A DNA stretch of 64,000 bases from an uncultured Lachnospiraceae bacterium (GCA_910588215.1 CAJUQJ010000012.1:1-64000), one strand, 5' to 3'. Shown: positions 44,080 to 52,771, counted from the stretch's first letter. A program made the numbers and translations. The notes: generated by a model from the letters alone, not told the origin.

Positions 44080-45257
44080 GAATCACCTTCCACCCAGGAC
44101 AATAACTTCTCCAGTTTCTTTTCATAAGTATAACAATCCAGCACTTTATCATGTCCTGCCCGGGCGATCTGCTCCCGCTCTTTGTCATGCTGTAAATAAT
44201 ACTCTACTTTCTCAAGCAGTTCCTCCGGGGTTTTAAACATCACGATCTCTTTATTCTCTTCAAAAAGTTCTGCAGTCTCCTCACAATAATTTGTCATGAC
44301 AAAACCGCCCGCTCCCATGACATCCATCACTCTCTGCGGCGTACCGCCTTCAATCCCTTTCAGAGACAGGTTCAGATTGATCTTACTGCCGGCATAGACC
44401 ACTGCCGCATCCTTTCCCGGCTTTACCGGCAGCCTGACTTCCACATTACCCAACTGCCCTTCTTCAACCTTGCTCACGGTATGTAGTACCACATGGTAAG
44501 TCTCCGCCAATGTACTTAATACTGCCACTCTCTCAATATTCGCGATCTTTCTTACCAGATAACTGATTTCAAACAAGGAAGTATCATCTATATCAAGCCT
44601 GTTGTCCACATGGAACTCCGGATTGATCATTTCCATATAGCGCAAAATATCCCTGCCTGTCTTACCATAAACTCTGTTGACCCCGTCCCAGCGAAATGCC
44701 GCCTCCTCAAAAATACTGTTAAAATAATCTACAATAACAGACGGCATATTCTTTACGCGCTCGTCAAACAAATTGTCCTCATATAAGCTGCCTACAAAGC
44801 AAATATCATTAATGTATGTTCCTGCCAGCACCTTCCTGGCATTCCTGCTCCATGCGAGCACATCACTTTTATTGACAGCCAGCGGCTGATACAGTGTATG
44901 TGGTATTCCGGCACTCCGAAACCTTTCCTGATCCAATCTGTCAAACACCGAGAAATAAGAACTGGTCAATCTGCCGAATGGAGAAAAAATCTTGATATAA
45001 GGTGCGTCCCAGATCACAGAAACATATTTGATCTCGGCCTTATAGGCAGCCAGGGCAAGATTATAGATCAGATGAATAGACATTAAATGTGTAATCCTGT
45101 GCCTTTTGACGTAGGCAACGACCGCTTCTGTCTCCTCATCATTCAGAATAGAATTCTCTTGCACTTTAGGGTATTCTTCTACTTTATACCCCATTTTCCG
45201 TAATGTTATCGGTATATCCTTCGTCTCAGCCATTCCATATACATATAAGATCCTCAT
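44076..45257 (-). CDS. CgeB-like glycosyltransferase (subgroup B)
   Basis: A 393-residue protein beginning MRILYVYGMAETKDIPITLR, with HLMSIHLIYNLALAAYKAEI, SVIWDAPYIK, GVNRVYGKTG and INLNLSLKGIEGGTPQRVMD. The start at 45257 is chosen by paralog alignment; an ATG five codons earlier is possible. It is the middle gene of a leftward trio: family-2 transferase (45293-46111), this gene, then its coupled paralog. No promoter is obvious between the trio and flagellin 2, so it may depend on read-through of the terminator at 46247-46276. Confidence 0.85.
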   Translation of the reverse strand: MRILYVYGMAETKDIPITLRKMGYKVEEYPKVQENSILNDEETEAVVAYVKRHRITHLMSIHLIYNLALAAYKAEIKYVSVIWDAPYIKIFSPFGRLTSSYFSVFDRLDQERFRSAGIPHTLYQPLAVNKSDVLAWSRNARKVLAGTYINDICFVGSLYEDNLFDERVKNMPSVIVDYFNSIFEEAAFRWDGVNRVYGKTGRDILRYMEMINPEFHVDNRLDIDDTSLFEISYLVRKIANIERVAVLSTLAETYHVVLHTVSKVEEGQLGNVEVRLPVKPGKDAAVVYAGSKINLNLSLKGIEGGTPQRVMDVMGAGGFVMTNYCEETAELFEENKEIVMFKTPEELLEKVEYYLQHDKEREQIARAGHDKVLDCYTYEKKLEKLLSWVEGDS

Positions 45258-45292
45258 TGGCACTGTCCCCATTTCTAACTTATTCCTGATTC

Positions 45293-46111
45293 TTATAATT
45301 CAATCTCCCGACTAAGCAGCTCACTGATCTCATCGAATATGCCTGTCTCCCCGGCTACATCCAGAATTTCATTCTGCACATCATTTATGATGCCTGCCTC
45401 CGTCATCTCCCGTCGATACAGGGAGACCAGATAGCATCTTACGATCAAATACCACGTCGTATTCGTCGAAACACTGCCTGACGACTTATGGACTTCGACC
45501 AGTACCTGATCAACAAATCCAATCTTCCATTTCCCCGCTATGCGCAGGATCCATTCCCAATCTTCCAGGCACTGTATCGTTTCTTTAAATCCTCCTACCT
45601 GATCCAGACAGTCTCTGCGAACGATCACTGCCGGGGTTCCGATCACATTCTGCCGTAATAAAAACCGAAACATTTCTCCTTCCAACAATTCTCTCGAAAA
45701 ATGCTGCGCAGGGCACGCAAATCTTTCTTTCCCATCCCTCGTCAAGCCGCCCATCCGGCAATATACCATTCCGATATCTTCTGAACAATTCCGAAACAAT
45801 CTCATCTGCAGTTCCAATTTATCCGGCAGCCATTCATCATCGCTGTCCAGAAAAGCAATGTAGTCATATCTGGCTTCTCGAATTCCTATATTCCTGGCAT
45901 GTGCAACGCCCTGGTTTTCCTTCAAAGCTATATACCGAATCCTCGCATCCTGAATGCCGGCTATCACTGATTCGGTCTCATCGGTAGAACCATCATCCAC
46001 AACAACTACTTCATAGGAGTCGTATGTCTGCCGTAAGACACTGTCGATCGCCCTCTTTATCACATTTGCCCGATTATAGGTAGGAATGATAATACTGACC
46101 ATTGTTTCCAT
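45293..46111 (-). CDS. Family-2 glycosyltransferase
   Basis: A 272-residue GT-A enzyme without TPR repeats. It has METMVSIIIPTYNRANVIKR at the start, VVVDDGSTDETESV, ARNIGIREARYDYIAFLDSD (LDSDDEW as the metal motif) and the later CLEDWEWILRIAG acceptor-side motif. All catalytic motifs are intact. The start at 46111 follows AAAGGAAAATG; the open frame to 46189 has no ribosome site. It is the first gene after the flagellin 2 terminator and is followed by two CgeB-like genes. Confidence 0.88.
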   Translation of the reverse strand: METMVSIIIPTYNRANVIKRAIDSVLRQTYDSYEVVVVDDGSTDETESVIAGIQDARIRYIALKENQGVAHARNIGIREARYDYIAFLDSDDEWLPDKLELQMRLFRNCSEDIGMVYCRMGGLTRDGKERFACPAQHFSRELLEGEMFRFLLRQNVIGTPAVIVRRDCLDQVGGFKETIQCLEDWEWILRIAGKWKIGFVDQVLVEVHKSSGSVSTNTTWYLIVRCYLVSLYRREMTEAGIINDVQNEILDVAGETGIFDEISELLSREIEL

Positions 46112-46246
46112 TACATTTTCCTTTCCGCTCTGCTGCACAGCCTTACTTTTATCCGGCAGAACAAAACTGTATGAGTTCATTCGATACAAAGCAATTCCCT
46201 ATATCATGAAAAAGAATTCTGCCTGCAGAAGTTTCTTATATCATAA

Positions 46247-46276
46247 AATATGGGTTGGCGTATGCCAACCCATATT
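46247..46276 (-). terminator. Terminator after flagellin 2
   Basis: Perfect 13-base-pair stem AATATGGGTTGGC/GCCAACCCATATT with a four-base loop, then TTATG on the minus strand. It separates flagellin 2 from the downstream transferase trio. Confidence 0.75.
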
Positions 46277-46310
46277 GAGTACTTTCACAATAATACCAAA
46301 TCTACCAGTA

Positions 46311-47339
46311 TTAGCCAAGTAAGGACAGTGCCAACTGGTTAGACTGATTAGCCTGTGACAGCATAGATGTACCTGCCTGCTGCAGAATATTGTTATTCGC
46401 ATATCTAACCATCTCGGTTGCGATATCTGTATCGCGAATCTGAGCTTCTGCGGAAGTGGTATTCTCTACAATGTTATCCAGGTTGCTGATCGTGTGCTCC
46501 AGTCTGTTCTGGATTGCACCGAGATCGGAACGCTGCTGAGATACATCCTTGATCGCGCTCTTCGCAAATGCATTCAATGCTGCGAAGTCAGCTGCTGTAG
46601 GAGCGTCAGACTTACTGATACCAGCTGTTGCTGCAACAACATTACCGGTTGCTTTAGCCTGAACATCTGTATCAACTACTTTGGCGCTGTCAAATGTATA
46701 GAACTTCGCTAACATATCAGATTTCAGTGTGTTTGTATCTCCATCAGCATACTTCCCACCACCAATATTTGCATCCGTACTATTAGCGTCCACATTAGCT
46801 GTTCCAAATGTTGTACCCTTAGCAAGTGCATTTGCAATCAGTTCGTTGGTATTCATATTCTTGATCGTGATACCGATATGCTGACCGGATTCTGCGCCAA
46901 CCTGAAGACCCTTATTGGAGAAAGAACCATCCAGAAGACTCTGCTCATTGAATGTGGTCGTGCTCTGTACACGGTCGATCTCGCTCATCAGCTGCTTAAC
47001 CTCAGCCTGGATATAGCTGCGGTCTGCAGATGTCAGGGTACCGTTCTCTCCCTTAACAGCCAGCTCGTTCATTCTCTGAAGCATATCCTGTACTTCATTC
47101 AATGCACCTTCTGCTGTCTGTACGCAGGAGATACCGTCCTGAGCGTTTGCAGATGCCTGTGTAAGTCCTCTAATCTGTCTTCTCATCTTCTCGGAAATGG
47201 ACAAGCCTGCTGCATCATCTGCTGCACGGTTGATCTTGTAACCGGATGATAACTTCTCTGTAGACTTAGCCTGTGCCTTTGTTGTAAGGCCCAGCATTCT
47301 GTTAGAGTTCATTGCTGTAATGTTGTGTTGTACTACCAT
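46311..47339 (-). CDS. Flagellin, copy 2
   Basis: A 342-residue flagellin with the same ends as copies 1, 3 and 4. The variable centre is about 76 residues (VDANSTDANIGGGKYADGDT), with several Ser/Thr/Asn. Cys72 is kept. It has its own SigD promoter (47503-47529), CsrA-type leader hairpin and AAGGAGGA ribosome site. A terminator follows, then a family-2 transferase and two CgeB-like genes on the same strand, so flagellin and modifying enzymes may be expressed from one promoter at different levels. Confidence 0.96.
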   Translation of the reverse strand: MVVQHNITAMNSNRMLGLTTKAQAKSTEKLSSGYKINRAADDAAGLSISEKMRRQIRGLTQASANAQDGISCVQTAEGALNEVQDMLQRMNELAVKGENGTLTSADRSYIQAEVKQLMSEIDRVQSTTTFNEQSLLDGSFSNKGLQVGAESGQHIGITIKNMNTNELIANALAKGTTFGTANVDANSTDANIGGGKYADGDTNTLKSDMLAKFYTFDSAKVVDTDVQAKATGNVVAATAGISKSDAPTAADFAALNAFAKSAIKDVSQQRSDLGAIQNRLEHTISNLDNIVENTTSAEAQIRDTDIATEMVRYANNNILQQAGTSMLSQANQSNQLALSLLG

Positions 47340-47346
47340 AGTATAT

Positions 47347-47379
47347 TCCTCCTTGAATTTGATGTGGCTTCCCTGCCAC
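47347..47379 (-). promoter_or_regulatory. CsrA-type leader of flagellin 2
   Basis: GTGGC-AGGGAA-GCCAC hairpin (47364-47379) and AAGGAGGA ribosome site (47347-47354), as in copy 1. A larger upstream stem, CTGTAATGA/TCATTACAG, encloses a GCGTACGAGCC segment also present in the other leaders. Confidence 0.7.
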
Positions 47380-47502
47380 TTATTCTCTTATCTGTAATGA
47401 AATCCTGGCTCGTACGCAGCCCTGGTCTCATTACAGTTCTATCAGTAAAATTGCAACTGTACTGTGATGATCTCAGAAGACAGTCCCCTTTACTTATTAT
47501 AT

Positions 47503-47529
47503 ATATCGGATTGCACGCCGTTAAGTTTA
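47503..47529 (-). promoter_or_regulatory. SigD promoter of flagellin 2
   Basis: TAAA (47529-47526), 15 bases, TCCGATAT (47510-47503). Confidence 0.88.
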
Positions 47530-47555
47530 GAGATCTGATTCAAGATTTTTGAAAT

Positions 47556-48752
47556 TCATCCAATCGTTCCTGCCATCCAGTCAAGTAGTTCCCTCATCTT
47601 CTTCTCATATGTATAACATCGCATCACTTTCTTCTGCCCGGCTTCCGCAATCTGACGTCTCTCTCTGTCATGTGTCAGATAATAGTCTACTTTCTCCATC
47701 AGTTCTTCCGGATTCCTGAACATCACGATCTCCCGATCCTCTTCAAACAACTCTGCCGTTTCCGCACAGTATGAAGTCAGCACGAATCCACCGGCCGCCA
47801 TAATATCCATGATTCGCAGCGGAGTTCCTCCCTCTATCCCTTTTAATGTAATATTGAGATTTATCTTACTTCCCGCATAGACCAAAGCCGTTGCTTTACC
47901 ATAAAGAACCGCCGGGCCCAGTTCTACATTCAACAGCTTTGTCCTGGCTGCTTCACTGGTTGTATACAGTTTGACCGAATACTTCTCTGCCAGAAGATTT
48001 AATACCGCGATCCTTTCTATATTAGCGAGCTTTCTGATCAAATAGTATATCTCAAATACCCTGACATCCTCAATGTCCTGTTTATTCGGCACGCAAAACT
48101 CCGGATTTACCAACTTAATATACTGCAAGATCTCTGCACCGGTCTTGCCATATACCCGGTTGATGCCGTCCCACTGAAAGGCAGCTTCCTCAAAAATACT
48201 GTTGAAATACGGCTCCAGAACTGCCGGGATCAATTCTTGGTTCTTATCATATAAATTTTCATCATATAAGCTGCCCACCATGGTTATATCATGAATATAA
48301 TTCCCCTTCAATGTTTTCTGTATCTCTCTATTCCATTCCGTTACTTCCTTCGCATTTACCGAAAGAGGCTGATAAAGTACATGCTGTATTCCGGCTGCAA
48401 GCAGCCTGTCTCTGTCCAATCTGTCAAATGTAGACACCCAGACATTCCCCATTCTTCCCAAAGGATTGTAAATCTCCGTATAGGGAGCATCCCATAGGAC
48501 AGAAATATACGGAATCCCTATCTGCCATGCCGCCAGTTCCGCACACATGATAAAATGAATCGACACCAGCAATTCTACTTCATGGGCACAGATATAGTCT
48601 TTCAATTCCTGCACGACCGTCTCATGCAGTACAGTTACGATCATTGGCTCTTCAGAATAGGTCTGCACATCGTGCCCCATATCTCTCAATGCCTGTACAA
48701 TATCTACTCCCGCTTTTTCCGTTTGAAACCCATCAATATACAAAATCTTCAT
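47556..48752 (-). CDS. CgeB-like glycosyltransferase (subgroup B)
   Basis: A 398-residue protein beginning MKILYIDGFQTEKAGVDIVQ, with SVLWDAPYTE, WDGINRVYGKTG, INLNITLKGIEGGTPLRIMD and AAGGFVLTSYCAET. The start at 48752 is chosen by alignment with its paralogs. It begins only 28 bases beyond the terminator hairpin of flagellin 3 and has no visible promoter, so expression by read-through from flagellin 3 is likely. It is followed by the flagellin 2 promoter. Confidence 0.85.
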   Translation of the reverse strand: MKILYIDGFQTEKAGVDIVQALRDMGHDVQTYSEEPMIVTVLHETVVQELKDYICAHEVELLVSIHFIMCAELAAWQIGIPYISVLWDAPYTEIYNPLGRMGNVWVSTFDRLDRDRLLAAGIQHVLYQPLSVNAKEVTEWNREIQKTLKGNYIHDITMVGSLYDENLYDKNQELIPAVLEPYFNSIFEEAAFQWDGINRVYGKTGAEILQYIKLVNPEFCVPNKQDIEDVRVFEIYYLIRKLANIERIAVLNLLAEKYSVKLYTTSEAARTKLLNVELGPAVLYGKATALVYAGSKINLNITLKGIEGGTPLRIMDIMAAGGFVLTSYCAETAELFEEDREIVMFRNPEELMEKVDYYLTHDRERRQIAEAGQKKVMRCYTYEKKMRELLDWMAGTIG

Positions 48753-48774
48753 AATATCCACTGTCCTACTCATT

Positions 48775-48807
48775 GAAAAACAACGGCTGACATATGCCAG
48801 CCGTTGT
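48775..48807 (-). terminator. Terminator after flagellin 3
   Basis: Perfect ACAACGGCTG/CAGCCGTTGT stem followed by TTTTTC on the minus strand, directly before the CgeB-like gene. Confidence 0.85.
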
Positions 48808-48845
48808 CATATTCTGCTATAACGTAATAAATGTAATTCTCAGTA

Positions 48846-49880
48846 TTAACCAAGTAAGGACAGTGCCAGCTGGTTAGACTGATTAGCCTGTGACAGCATA
48901 GAGGTACCTGCCTGCTGCAGAATGTTGTTGTTCGCATATCTAACCATCTCGGTTGCGATATCTGTATCACGAATCTGAGCTTCTGCAGAAGTAGTATTCT
49001 CTACGATGTTATCCAGGTTGCTGATCGTGTGCTCCAGTCTGTTCTGGATCGCACCAAGATCGGAACGCTGCTGAGATACATCCTTGATCGCGCTCTTCGC
49101 AAACGCATTCAATGCTGCAAAGTCTGCTGCTGTAGGTGCATCGGTCAAAGCGCTAGCCATTTCCTGCTGCTGGTTATCCATCGTACCCATCTTGCCTTTA
49201 ATGTCTGTATCAACAATACTATCTGAATCAAAATCATAAAACTTAGACAACAGCTTAGAAGCAAATGTCTTCTTTCCGTCTACAAGATTTCCATCGTAGT
49301 TATCCGCGTCTGTGCTCGTCGCATCTTTCTCATAATTAGATACGCCAAAGGTCGTTCCCTTTGCAACCGCATTCGCGATCAACTCGTTGGTGTTCATGTT
49401 CTTGATCGTAATGCCGATATGCTGACCGGATTCTGCGCCAACCTGAAGACCCTTGTTGGAGAAAGAACCATCTAACAGACTCTGCTCATTGAAGGTGGTT
49501 GTGCTCTGTACACGATCGATCTCGCTCATCAGCTGCTTAACCTCAGCCTGGATATAGCTGCGGTCTGCAGATGTCAGGGTACCGTTCTCTCCCTTAACAG
49601 CCAGCTCGTTCATTCTCTGAAGCATATCCTGTACTTCATTCAATGCACCTTCTGCTGTCTGTACACAGGAGATACCGTCCTGAGCATTGGCAGATGCCTG
49701 CGTAAGTCCTCTGATCTGTCTTCTCATCTTCTCGGAAATGGACAAGCCTGCTGCATCATCTGCTGCACGGTTGATCTTATAACCGGATGATAACTTCTCT
49801 GTGGACTTAGCCTGTGCCTTGGTTGTAAGACCAAGCATTCTGTTAGAGTTCATTGCTGTAATGTTGTGCTGTACTACCAT
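48846..49880 (-). CDS. Flagellin, copy 3
   Basis: A 344-residue flagellin. The start at 49880 gives the same MVVQHNITAMNSNRML start as its paralogs; a longer open frame to 49967 runs through the leader. The variable centre is about 78 residues (EKDATSTDADNYDGNLVDGK; GKMGTMDNQQQEMASALTDA), more acidic and Gln-rich than the others. Cys72 is present. SigD promoter at 50014-50040 and CsrA-type hairpin at 49905-49920. It is followed by a terminator and a CgeB-like gene. Confidence 0.96.
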   Translation of the reverse strand: MVVQHNITAMNSNRMLGLTTKAQAKSTEKLSSGYKINRAADDAAGLSISEKMRRQIRGLTQASANAQDGISCVQTAEGALNEVQDMLQRMNELAVKGENGTLTSADRSYIQAEVKQLMSEIDRVQSTTTFNEQSLLDGSFSNKGLQVGAESGQHIGITIKNMNTNELIANAVAKGTTFGVSNYEKDATSTDADNYDGNLVDGKKTFASKLLSKFYDFDSDSIVDTDIKGKMGTMDNQQQEMASALTDAPTAADFAALNAFAKSAIKDVSQQRSDLGAIQNRLEHTISNLDNIVENTTSAEAQIRDTDIATEMVRYANNNILQQAGTSMLSQANQSNQLALSLLG

Positions 49881-49887
49881 AGTATAT

Positions 49888-49920
49888 TCCTCCTTGAATT
49901 TGATGTGGCTTCCCTGCCAC
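49888..49920 (-). promoter_or_regulatory. CsrA-type leader of flagellin 3
   Basis: GTGGC-AGGGAA-GCCAC hairpin (49905-49920) and AAGGAGGA ribosome site (49888-49895). Confidence 0.7.
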
Positions 49921-50013
49921 TTGTCTGCTTCCTGTAATAAGTCCCCGGCTCGTACGCTGCCTTCCAACTATCTACAGTCATGTAAGCAATTACACTTGCT
50001 TTACCTGTAATAT

Positions 50014-50040
50014 ATATCGGGTAGTTTTCAGTTTACTTTA
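50014..50040 (-). promoter_or_regulatory. SigD promoter of flagellin 3
   Basis: TAAA (50040-50037), 15 bases, CCCGATAT (50021-50014). Confidence 0.88.
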
Positions 50041-50092
50041 GATATTTTTCCGATTTTGGAGCATATCTTCTTAATCAGAATATTTTTCCAAT

Positions 50093-50124
50093 CAAATACC
50101 CCGCTGCAAGCAACGGGGTATTTG
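50093..50124 (-). terminator. Terminator-like stem after flagellin 4
   Basis: Perfect 11-base-pair CAAATACCCCG/CGGGGTATTTG stem with a ten-base loop; the T-run afterwards is weak. Confidence 0.6.
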
Positions 50125-50136
50125 ACCCTCGCGACA

Positions 50137-50188
50137 GTCGCCAAATGTCTGCATGCAGCCACTCGGCTCGTTACTCGCGGGAATAAAT
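50137..50188 (+). repeat. Short hairpin repeat, copy 2
   Basis: CTGCATGCAG hairpin followed by ACTCGGCTCGTTACTCGCGG and GAAT; related to 19554-19604, where CGTGCAAGCACG takes the hairpin position. Confidence 0.5.
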
Positions 50189-50229
50189 AATAAACTATTA
50201 ACTTACCAATATCCTTAAGATATCTACGA

Positions 50230-51282
50230 TTAGCCAAGCAGAGATAATGCCAGCTGGTTGCTCTGGTTAGCCTGTGACAACATAGATGTACCTGCCTGCT
50301 GCAGAATGTTGTTGTTCGCATATCTAACCATCTCTGTTGCGATGTCCGTATCACGAATCTGTGCTTCTGCAGATGTGGTGTTCTCTACGATGTTGTCCAG
50401 GTTGCTGATCGTATGCTCCAATCTGTTCTGGATCGCACCGAGATCGGAACGCTGCTGAGATACGTCTTTGATCGCATGTTTAGCAAAAGCATTCAGCGCT
50501 GCGAAATCTGCCGCTGTAGGCGCAGTACTCGTATCACCGTCGGCAGCAGGCGTCTGCTGCCACTTAGTACCTGTAAGCTTAGCTGCAACTGCTGTATCCA
50601 CAACCTTAGTGGTATCTGTCTCTACCTCGTAGAATTTAGCCAGCATACCTGCTGTAAGAGTTGCCTTGCCGTCAGCATCTAAATTAGCAGCAGCGTAATG
50701 ATTCTTATCCGTGCCTGTCGCAGCAGTTGCTTCTGTATTCGATACACCAAACTTCACTTCATCTGCAACCGCATTCGCGATCAACTCGTTGGTGTTCATG
50801 TTCTTGATCGTGATGCCGATATGCTGACCGGATTCTGCGCCAACCTGAAGACCCTTGTTGGAGAAGGAACCATCCAGAAGGCTCTGCTCATTGAAGGTGG
50901 TTGTGCTCTGTACACGGTCGATCTCGCTCATCAGCTGCTTAACCTCAGCCTGGATATAGCTGCGGTCTGCAGATGTCAGGGTACCGTTCTCTCCCTTAAC
51001 AGCCAGCTCGTTCATTCTCTGAAGCATATCCTGTACTTCATTCAATGCACCTTCTGCTGTCTGTACGCAGGAGATACCGTCCTGAGCGTTTGCAGATGCC
51101 TGTGTAAGTCCTCTAATCTGTCTTCTCATCTTCTCGGAAATGGATAAGCCTGCTGCATCATCTGCTGCACGGTTGATCTTGTAACCGGAAGATAACTTCT
51201 CTGTGGACTTAGCCTGCGCCTTTGTTGTCAGGCCGAGCATTCTGTTAGAGTTCATTGCTGTAATATTGTGTTGTACTACCAT
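50230..51282 (-). CDS. Flagellin, copy 4
   Basis: A 350-residue flagellin with the shared 169-residue N-terminal and 97-residue C-terminal parts. The variable centre is about 84 residues (TEATAATGTDKNHYAAANLD; AAKLTGTKWQQTPAADGDTS). Like copy 1 it has KHAIKD rather than KSAIKD at the start of the C-terminal helix, so sequence types are mixed between copies, suggesting recombination. SigD promoter at 51418-51444 and CsrA-type leader. Cys72 is present. Confidence 0.96.
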   Translation of the reverse strand: MVVQHNITAMNSNRMLGLTTKAQAKSTEKLSSGYKINRAADDAAGLSISEKMRRQIRGLTQASANAQDGISCVQTAEGALNEVQDMLQRMNELAVKGENGTLTSADRSYIQAEVKQLMSEIDRVQSTTTFNEQSLLDGSFSNKGLQVGAESGQHIGITIKNMNTNELIANAVADEVKFGVSNTEATAATGTDKNHYAAANLDADGKATLTAGMLAKFYEVETDTTKVVDTAVAAKLTGTKWQQTPAADGDTSTAPTAADFAALNAFAKHAIKDVSQQRSDLGAIQNRLEHTISNLDNIVENTTSAEAQIRDTDIATEMVRYANNNILQQAGTSMLSQANQSNQLALSLLG

Positions 51283-51289
51283 AATATAT

Positions 51290-51322
51290 TCCTCCTTGAA
51301 TTTAATGTGGCTTCCCTGCCAC
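51290..51322 (-). promoter_or_regulatory. CsrA-type leader of flagellin 4
   Basis: GTGGC-AGGGAA-GCCAC hairpin (51307-51322) and AAGGAGGA ribosome site (51290-51297). Confidence 0.7.
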
Positions 51323-51417
51323 TTATTTGCCTGTTTGTAATGAATCCACTGACTCGTACGCAGCCACTGAATCCATTACCTTGCGTAAGTAAAATTGTAT
51401 TTCCTTACCTGTAATAT

Positions 51418-51444
51418 ATATCGGGTGATCCCTGATATTGTTTA
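51418..51444 (-). promoter_or_regulatory. SigD promoter of flagellin 4
   Basis: TAAA (51444-51441), 15 bases, CCCGATAT (51425-51418). Confidence 0.88.
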
Positions 51445-51477
51445 GGGTATTTTCTTAATTTTTCGGAACAACTTTCT

Positions 51478-51670
51478 ACCTGTGCGGTTGCAATCCAACA
51501 ATTTGTCTGTATGCCATTTATGGCAATACAGACAGGCTGTTGGATTAGCAACCCACTTCCAAATGAGTAAAACGCGGATGCGAAAGCAGACGCAAGAGTG
51601 CTTAAGCACGGGTTTTACGAATACAGAAGTCAGGTTGGATGCTCTTTGAAGCATCCAACCGCACAGGTGG
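51478..51670. repeat. 193-base structured element, copy B
   Basis: Same length as copy A and about 83% identical by hand alignment, without gaps. ACCTGTGCGGTTG at the start pairs perfectly with CAACCGCACAGGT at the end. Inner stems AATCCAACA/TGTTGGATT, GTCTGTAT/ATACAGAC, GTGC-TTAA-GCAC and GGATGCT/AGCATCC replace the copy A stems by paired changes. The invariant stretch CAACCCACTTCCAAATGAG lies between stems. It sits between a terminator and a SigD promoter. Confidence 0.75.
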
Positions 51671-51691
51671 ACAACTTCCCATACCATAAAA

Positions 51692-51723
51692 GCACCGTAC
51701 ACTCATCACAAAGTGCACGGCGC
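51692..51723 (-). terminator. Terminator after the fliS-linked gene
   Basis: On the minus strand GCGCCGTGCACT pairs with AGTGTACGGTGC, then TTTTATGG, 25 bases beyond the stop at 51748. Confidence 0.75.
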
Positions 51724-51747
51724 TCACAAAATCAAATTCCACGCTCA

Positions 51748-52224
51748 CTATTTCTTACTGTCGTAAAACTGCGGGGAAACGTAATTCAAGTTATTCATAT
51801 TCTTATAATAATTCCTGGCCGCCTTATTCTGCGATGCGCCGGTGCCAATAGACGCCCTCTTCTTATTAAACTGGTTCTCCGCCAGTACTTTATTACGCAT
51901 ATTGCCCGCGTTGATCGTCACGACCTTATCGGTGATCTGCTGAATCAGTTCTTTCATACGTGCTATCTCCGCATGATAGCGCGCCTTATCCTGCAGAAGT
52001 TCACCCCGCACCCTCTCATAGACTGCCTCAAACCCCCGATCCAGCAAATCCAGCTGTTCCACATAATCCCCTTGCTGCTCAATAGCCTCATTGAAGGCAT
52101 CCATATCAAGATCATCCTGCTTCAGGATCGTCTCCTGAACGCTGTTTTGCTGAATAATCAGATCAAGCAGCCGGTTCTTCTTCTCCAGGCTTTGTAATAA
52201 TATCTGTGCGCCGCTTTGATTCAT
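51748..52224 (-). CDS. Unknown helical protein next to fliS, possible flagellar chaperone
   Basis: A 158-residue helical protein without membrane segments. The N-terminal 100 residues (LLQSLEKKNRLLDLIIQQNS; LDMDAFNEAIEQQGDYVEQL) form long amphipathic helices like those of FliT/FlgN-type export chaperones, and the basic C-terminus (YYKNMNNLNYVSPQFYDSKK) is probably flexible. It starts 12 bases after fliS, so it belongs to the flaG-fliD-fliS region. A distinct FlgN is present at 63380-63898, making FliT-like (FliD-binding) the better guess, but no diagnostic motif confirms it. Confidence 0.6.
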   Translation of the reverse strand: MNQSGAQILLQSLEKKNRLLDLIIQQNSVQETILKQDDLDMDAFNEAIEQQGDYVEQLDLLDRGFEAVYERVRGELLQDKARYHAEIARMKELIQQITDKVVTINAGNMRNKVLAENQFNKKRASIGTGASQNKAARNYYKNMNNLNYVSPQFYDSKK

Positions 52225-52236
52225 TGTCAAACCTCT

Positions 52237-52614
52237 CTATGCCTTATTGCATTTTCTCATAACTTCTTTCCAGGTATCCCGCAGGCTCCGCAAGTGTCCG
52301 TTCACTTCTTCCAGAATCTCTTTGTCCTTCTTGATGTTGGCATCAAACAAACGCCTTAGCACATACACATAAATCCTGTCAAAGTCCTCCGCTACTTCAT
52401 ACTGTCGATCCAGCGTGTTCCGGAATTCCTCAATGATACGCTGTGTCTTCATAATATTGATATGGGCTTTCTCCATCTCGTTATTCTCAATCGCCATGAT
52501 AGCAATGTTGCAGAACTTAATTGCTCCCTCATATAACATCAAAGTCACTTCCGCCGGCGTTGCCGTCAACACTTTATTTCTCTGATACTGCTCATAGGGA
52601 TTCTGTGCTGGCAT
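52237..52614 (-). CDS. fliS: Flagellin export chaperone FliS
   Basis: A 125-residue helical chaperone that binds the flagellin C-terminus and keeps it unfolded for export. It begins MPAQNPYEQYQRNKVLTATP and has the family segment EVTLMLYEGAIKFCNIAI. In B. subtilis FliS also promotes the flagellin-FliW interplay that frees CsrA, so it bears on the regulation of the four flagellins here. It follows fliD after a 157-base gap holding a strong hairpin (52693-52720). Confidence 0.95.
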   Translation of the reverse strand: MPAQNPYEQYQRNKVLTATPAEVTLMLYEGAIKFCNIAIMAIENNEMEKAHINIMKTQRIIEEFRNTLDRQYEVAEDFDRIYVYVLRRLFDANIKKDKEILEEVNGHLRSLRDTWKEVMRKCNKA

Positions 52615-52692
52615 AAGTCTCTTCCTCCTTGACCGTGCTTATACTCTTTAAATCTTATCGCATATTCTCTGATTTTTATAATACAGATAATG

Positions 52693-52720
52693 ATACGGCC
52701 TGTCAAGCGACAGGCCGTAT
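52693..52720. terminator. Strong hairpin between fliD and fliS
   Basis: Perfect 12-base-pair ATACGGCCTGTC/GACAGGCCGTAT stem with a four-base loop. On the minus strand it is followed by CATTATCTG, so termination may be partial. Confidence 0.6.
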
Positions 52721-52771
52721 TTATTACTTTGCCGACAGCAACAACATATCTGTTCTCTTAAACCGTACTCA

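Larger units (their letters stand above)
49881..50229. other. Flagellin 3-flagellin 4 intergenic region
   Basis: 349 bases containing the flagellin 3 leader and SigD promoter, the flagellin 4 terminator-like stem (50093-50124) and a short repeat (50137-50188). No gene is seen. Confidence 0.7.
51283..51747. other. Region upstream of flagellin 4
   Basis: 465 bases with the flagellin 4 leader and SigD promoter, the second 193-base structured element (51478-51670) and a terminator (51692-51723) for the gene at 51748. A leftward open frame across the element is not called as a gene. Confidence 0.7.

Noticed and set aside
51442..51702. Leftward open frame over the second structured element
   Set aside because: It covers the repeat and the SigD promoter region; it matches the frame over copy A only because the DNA is repeated, and most base differences change the residue.
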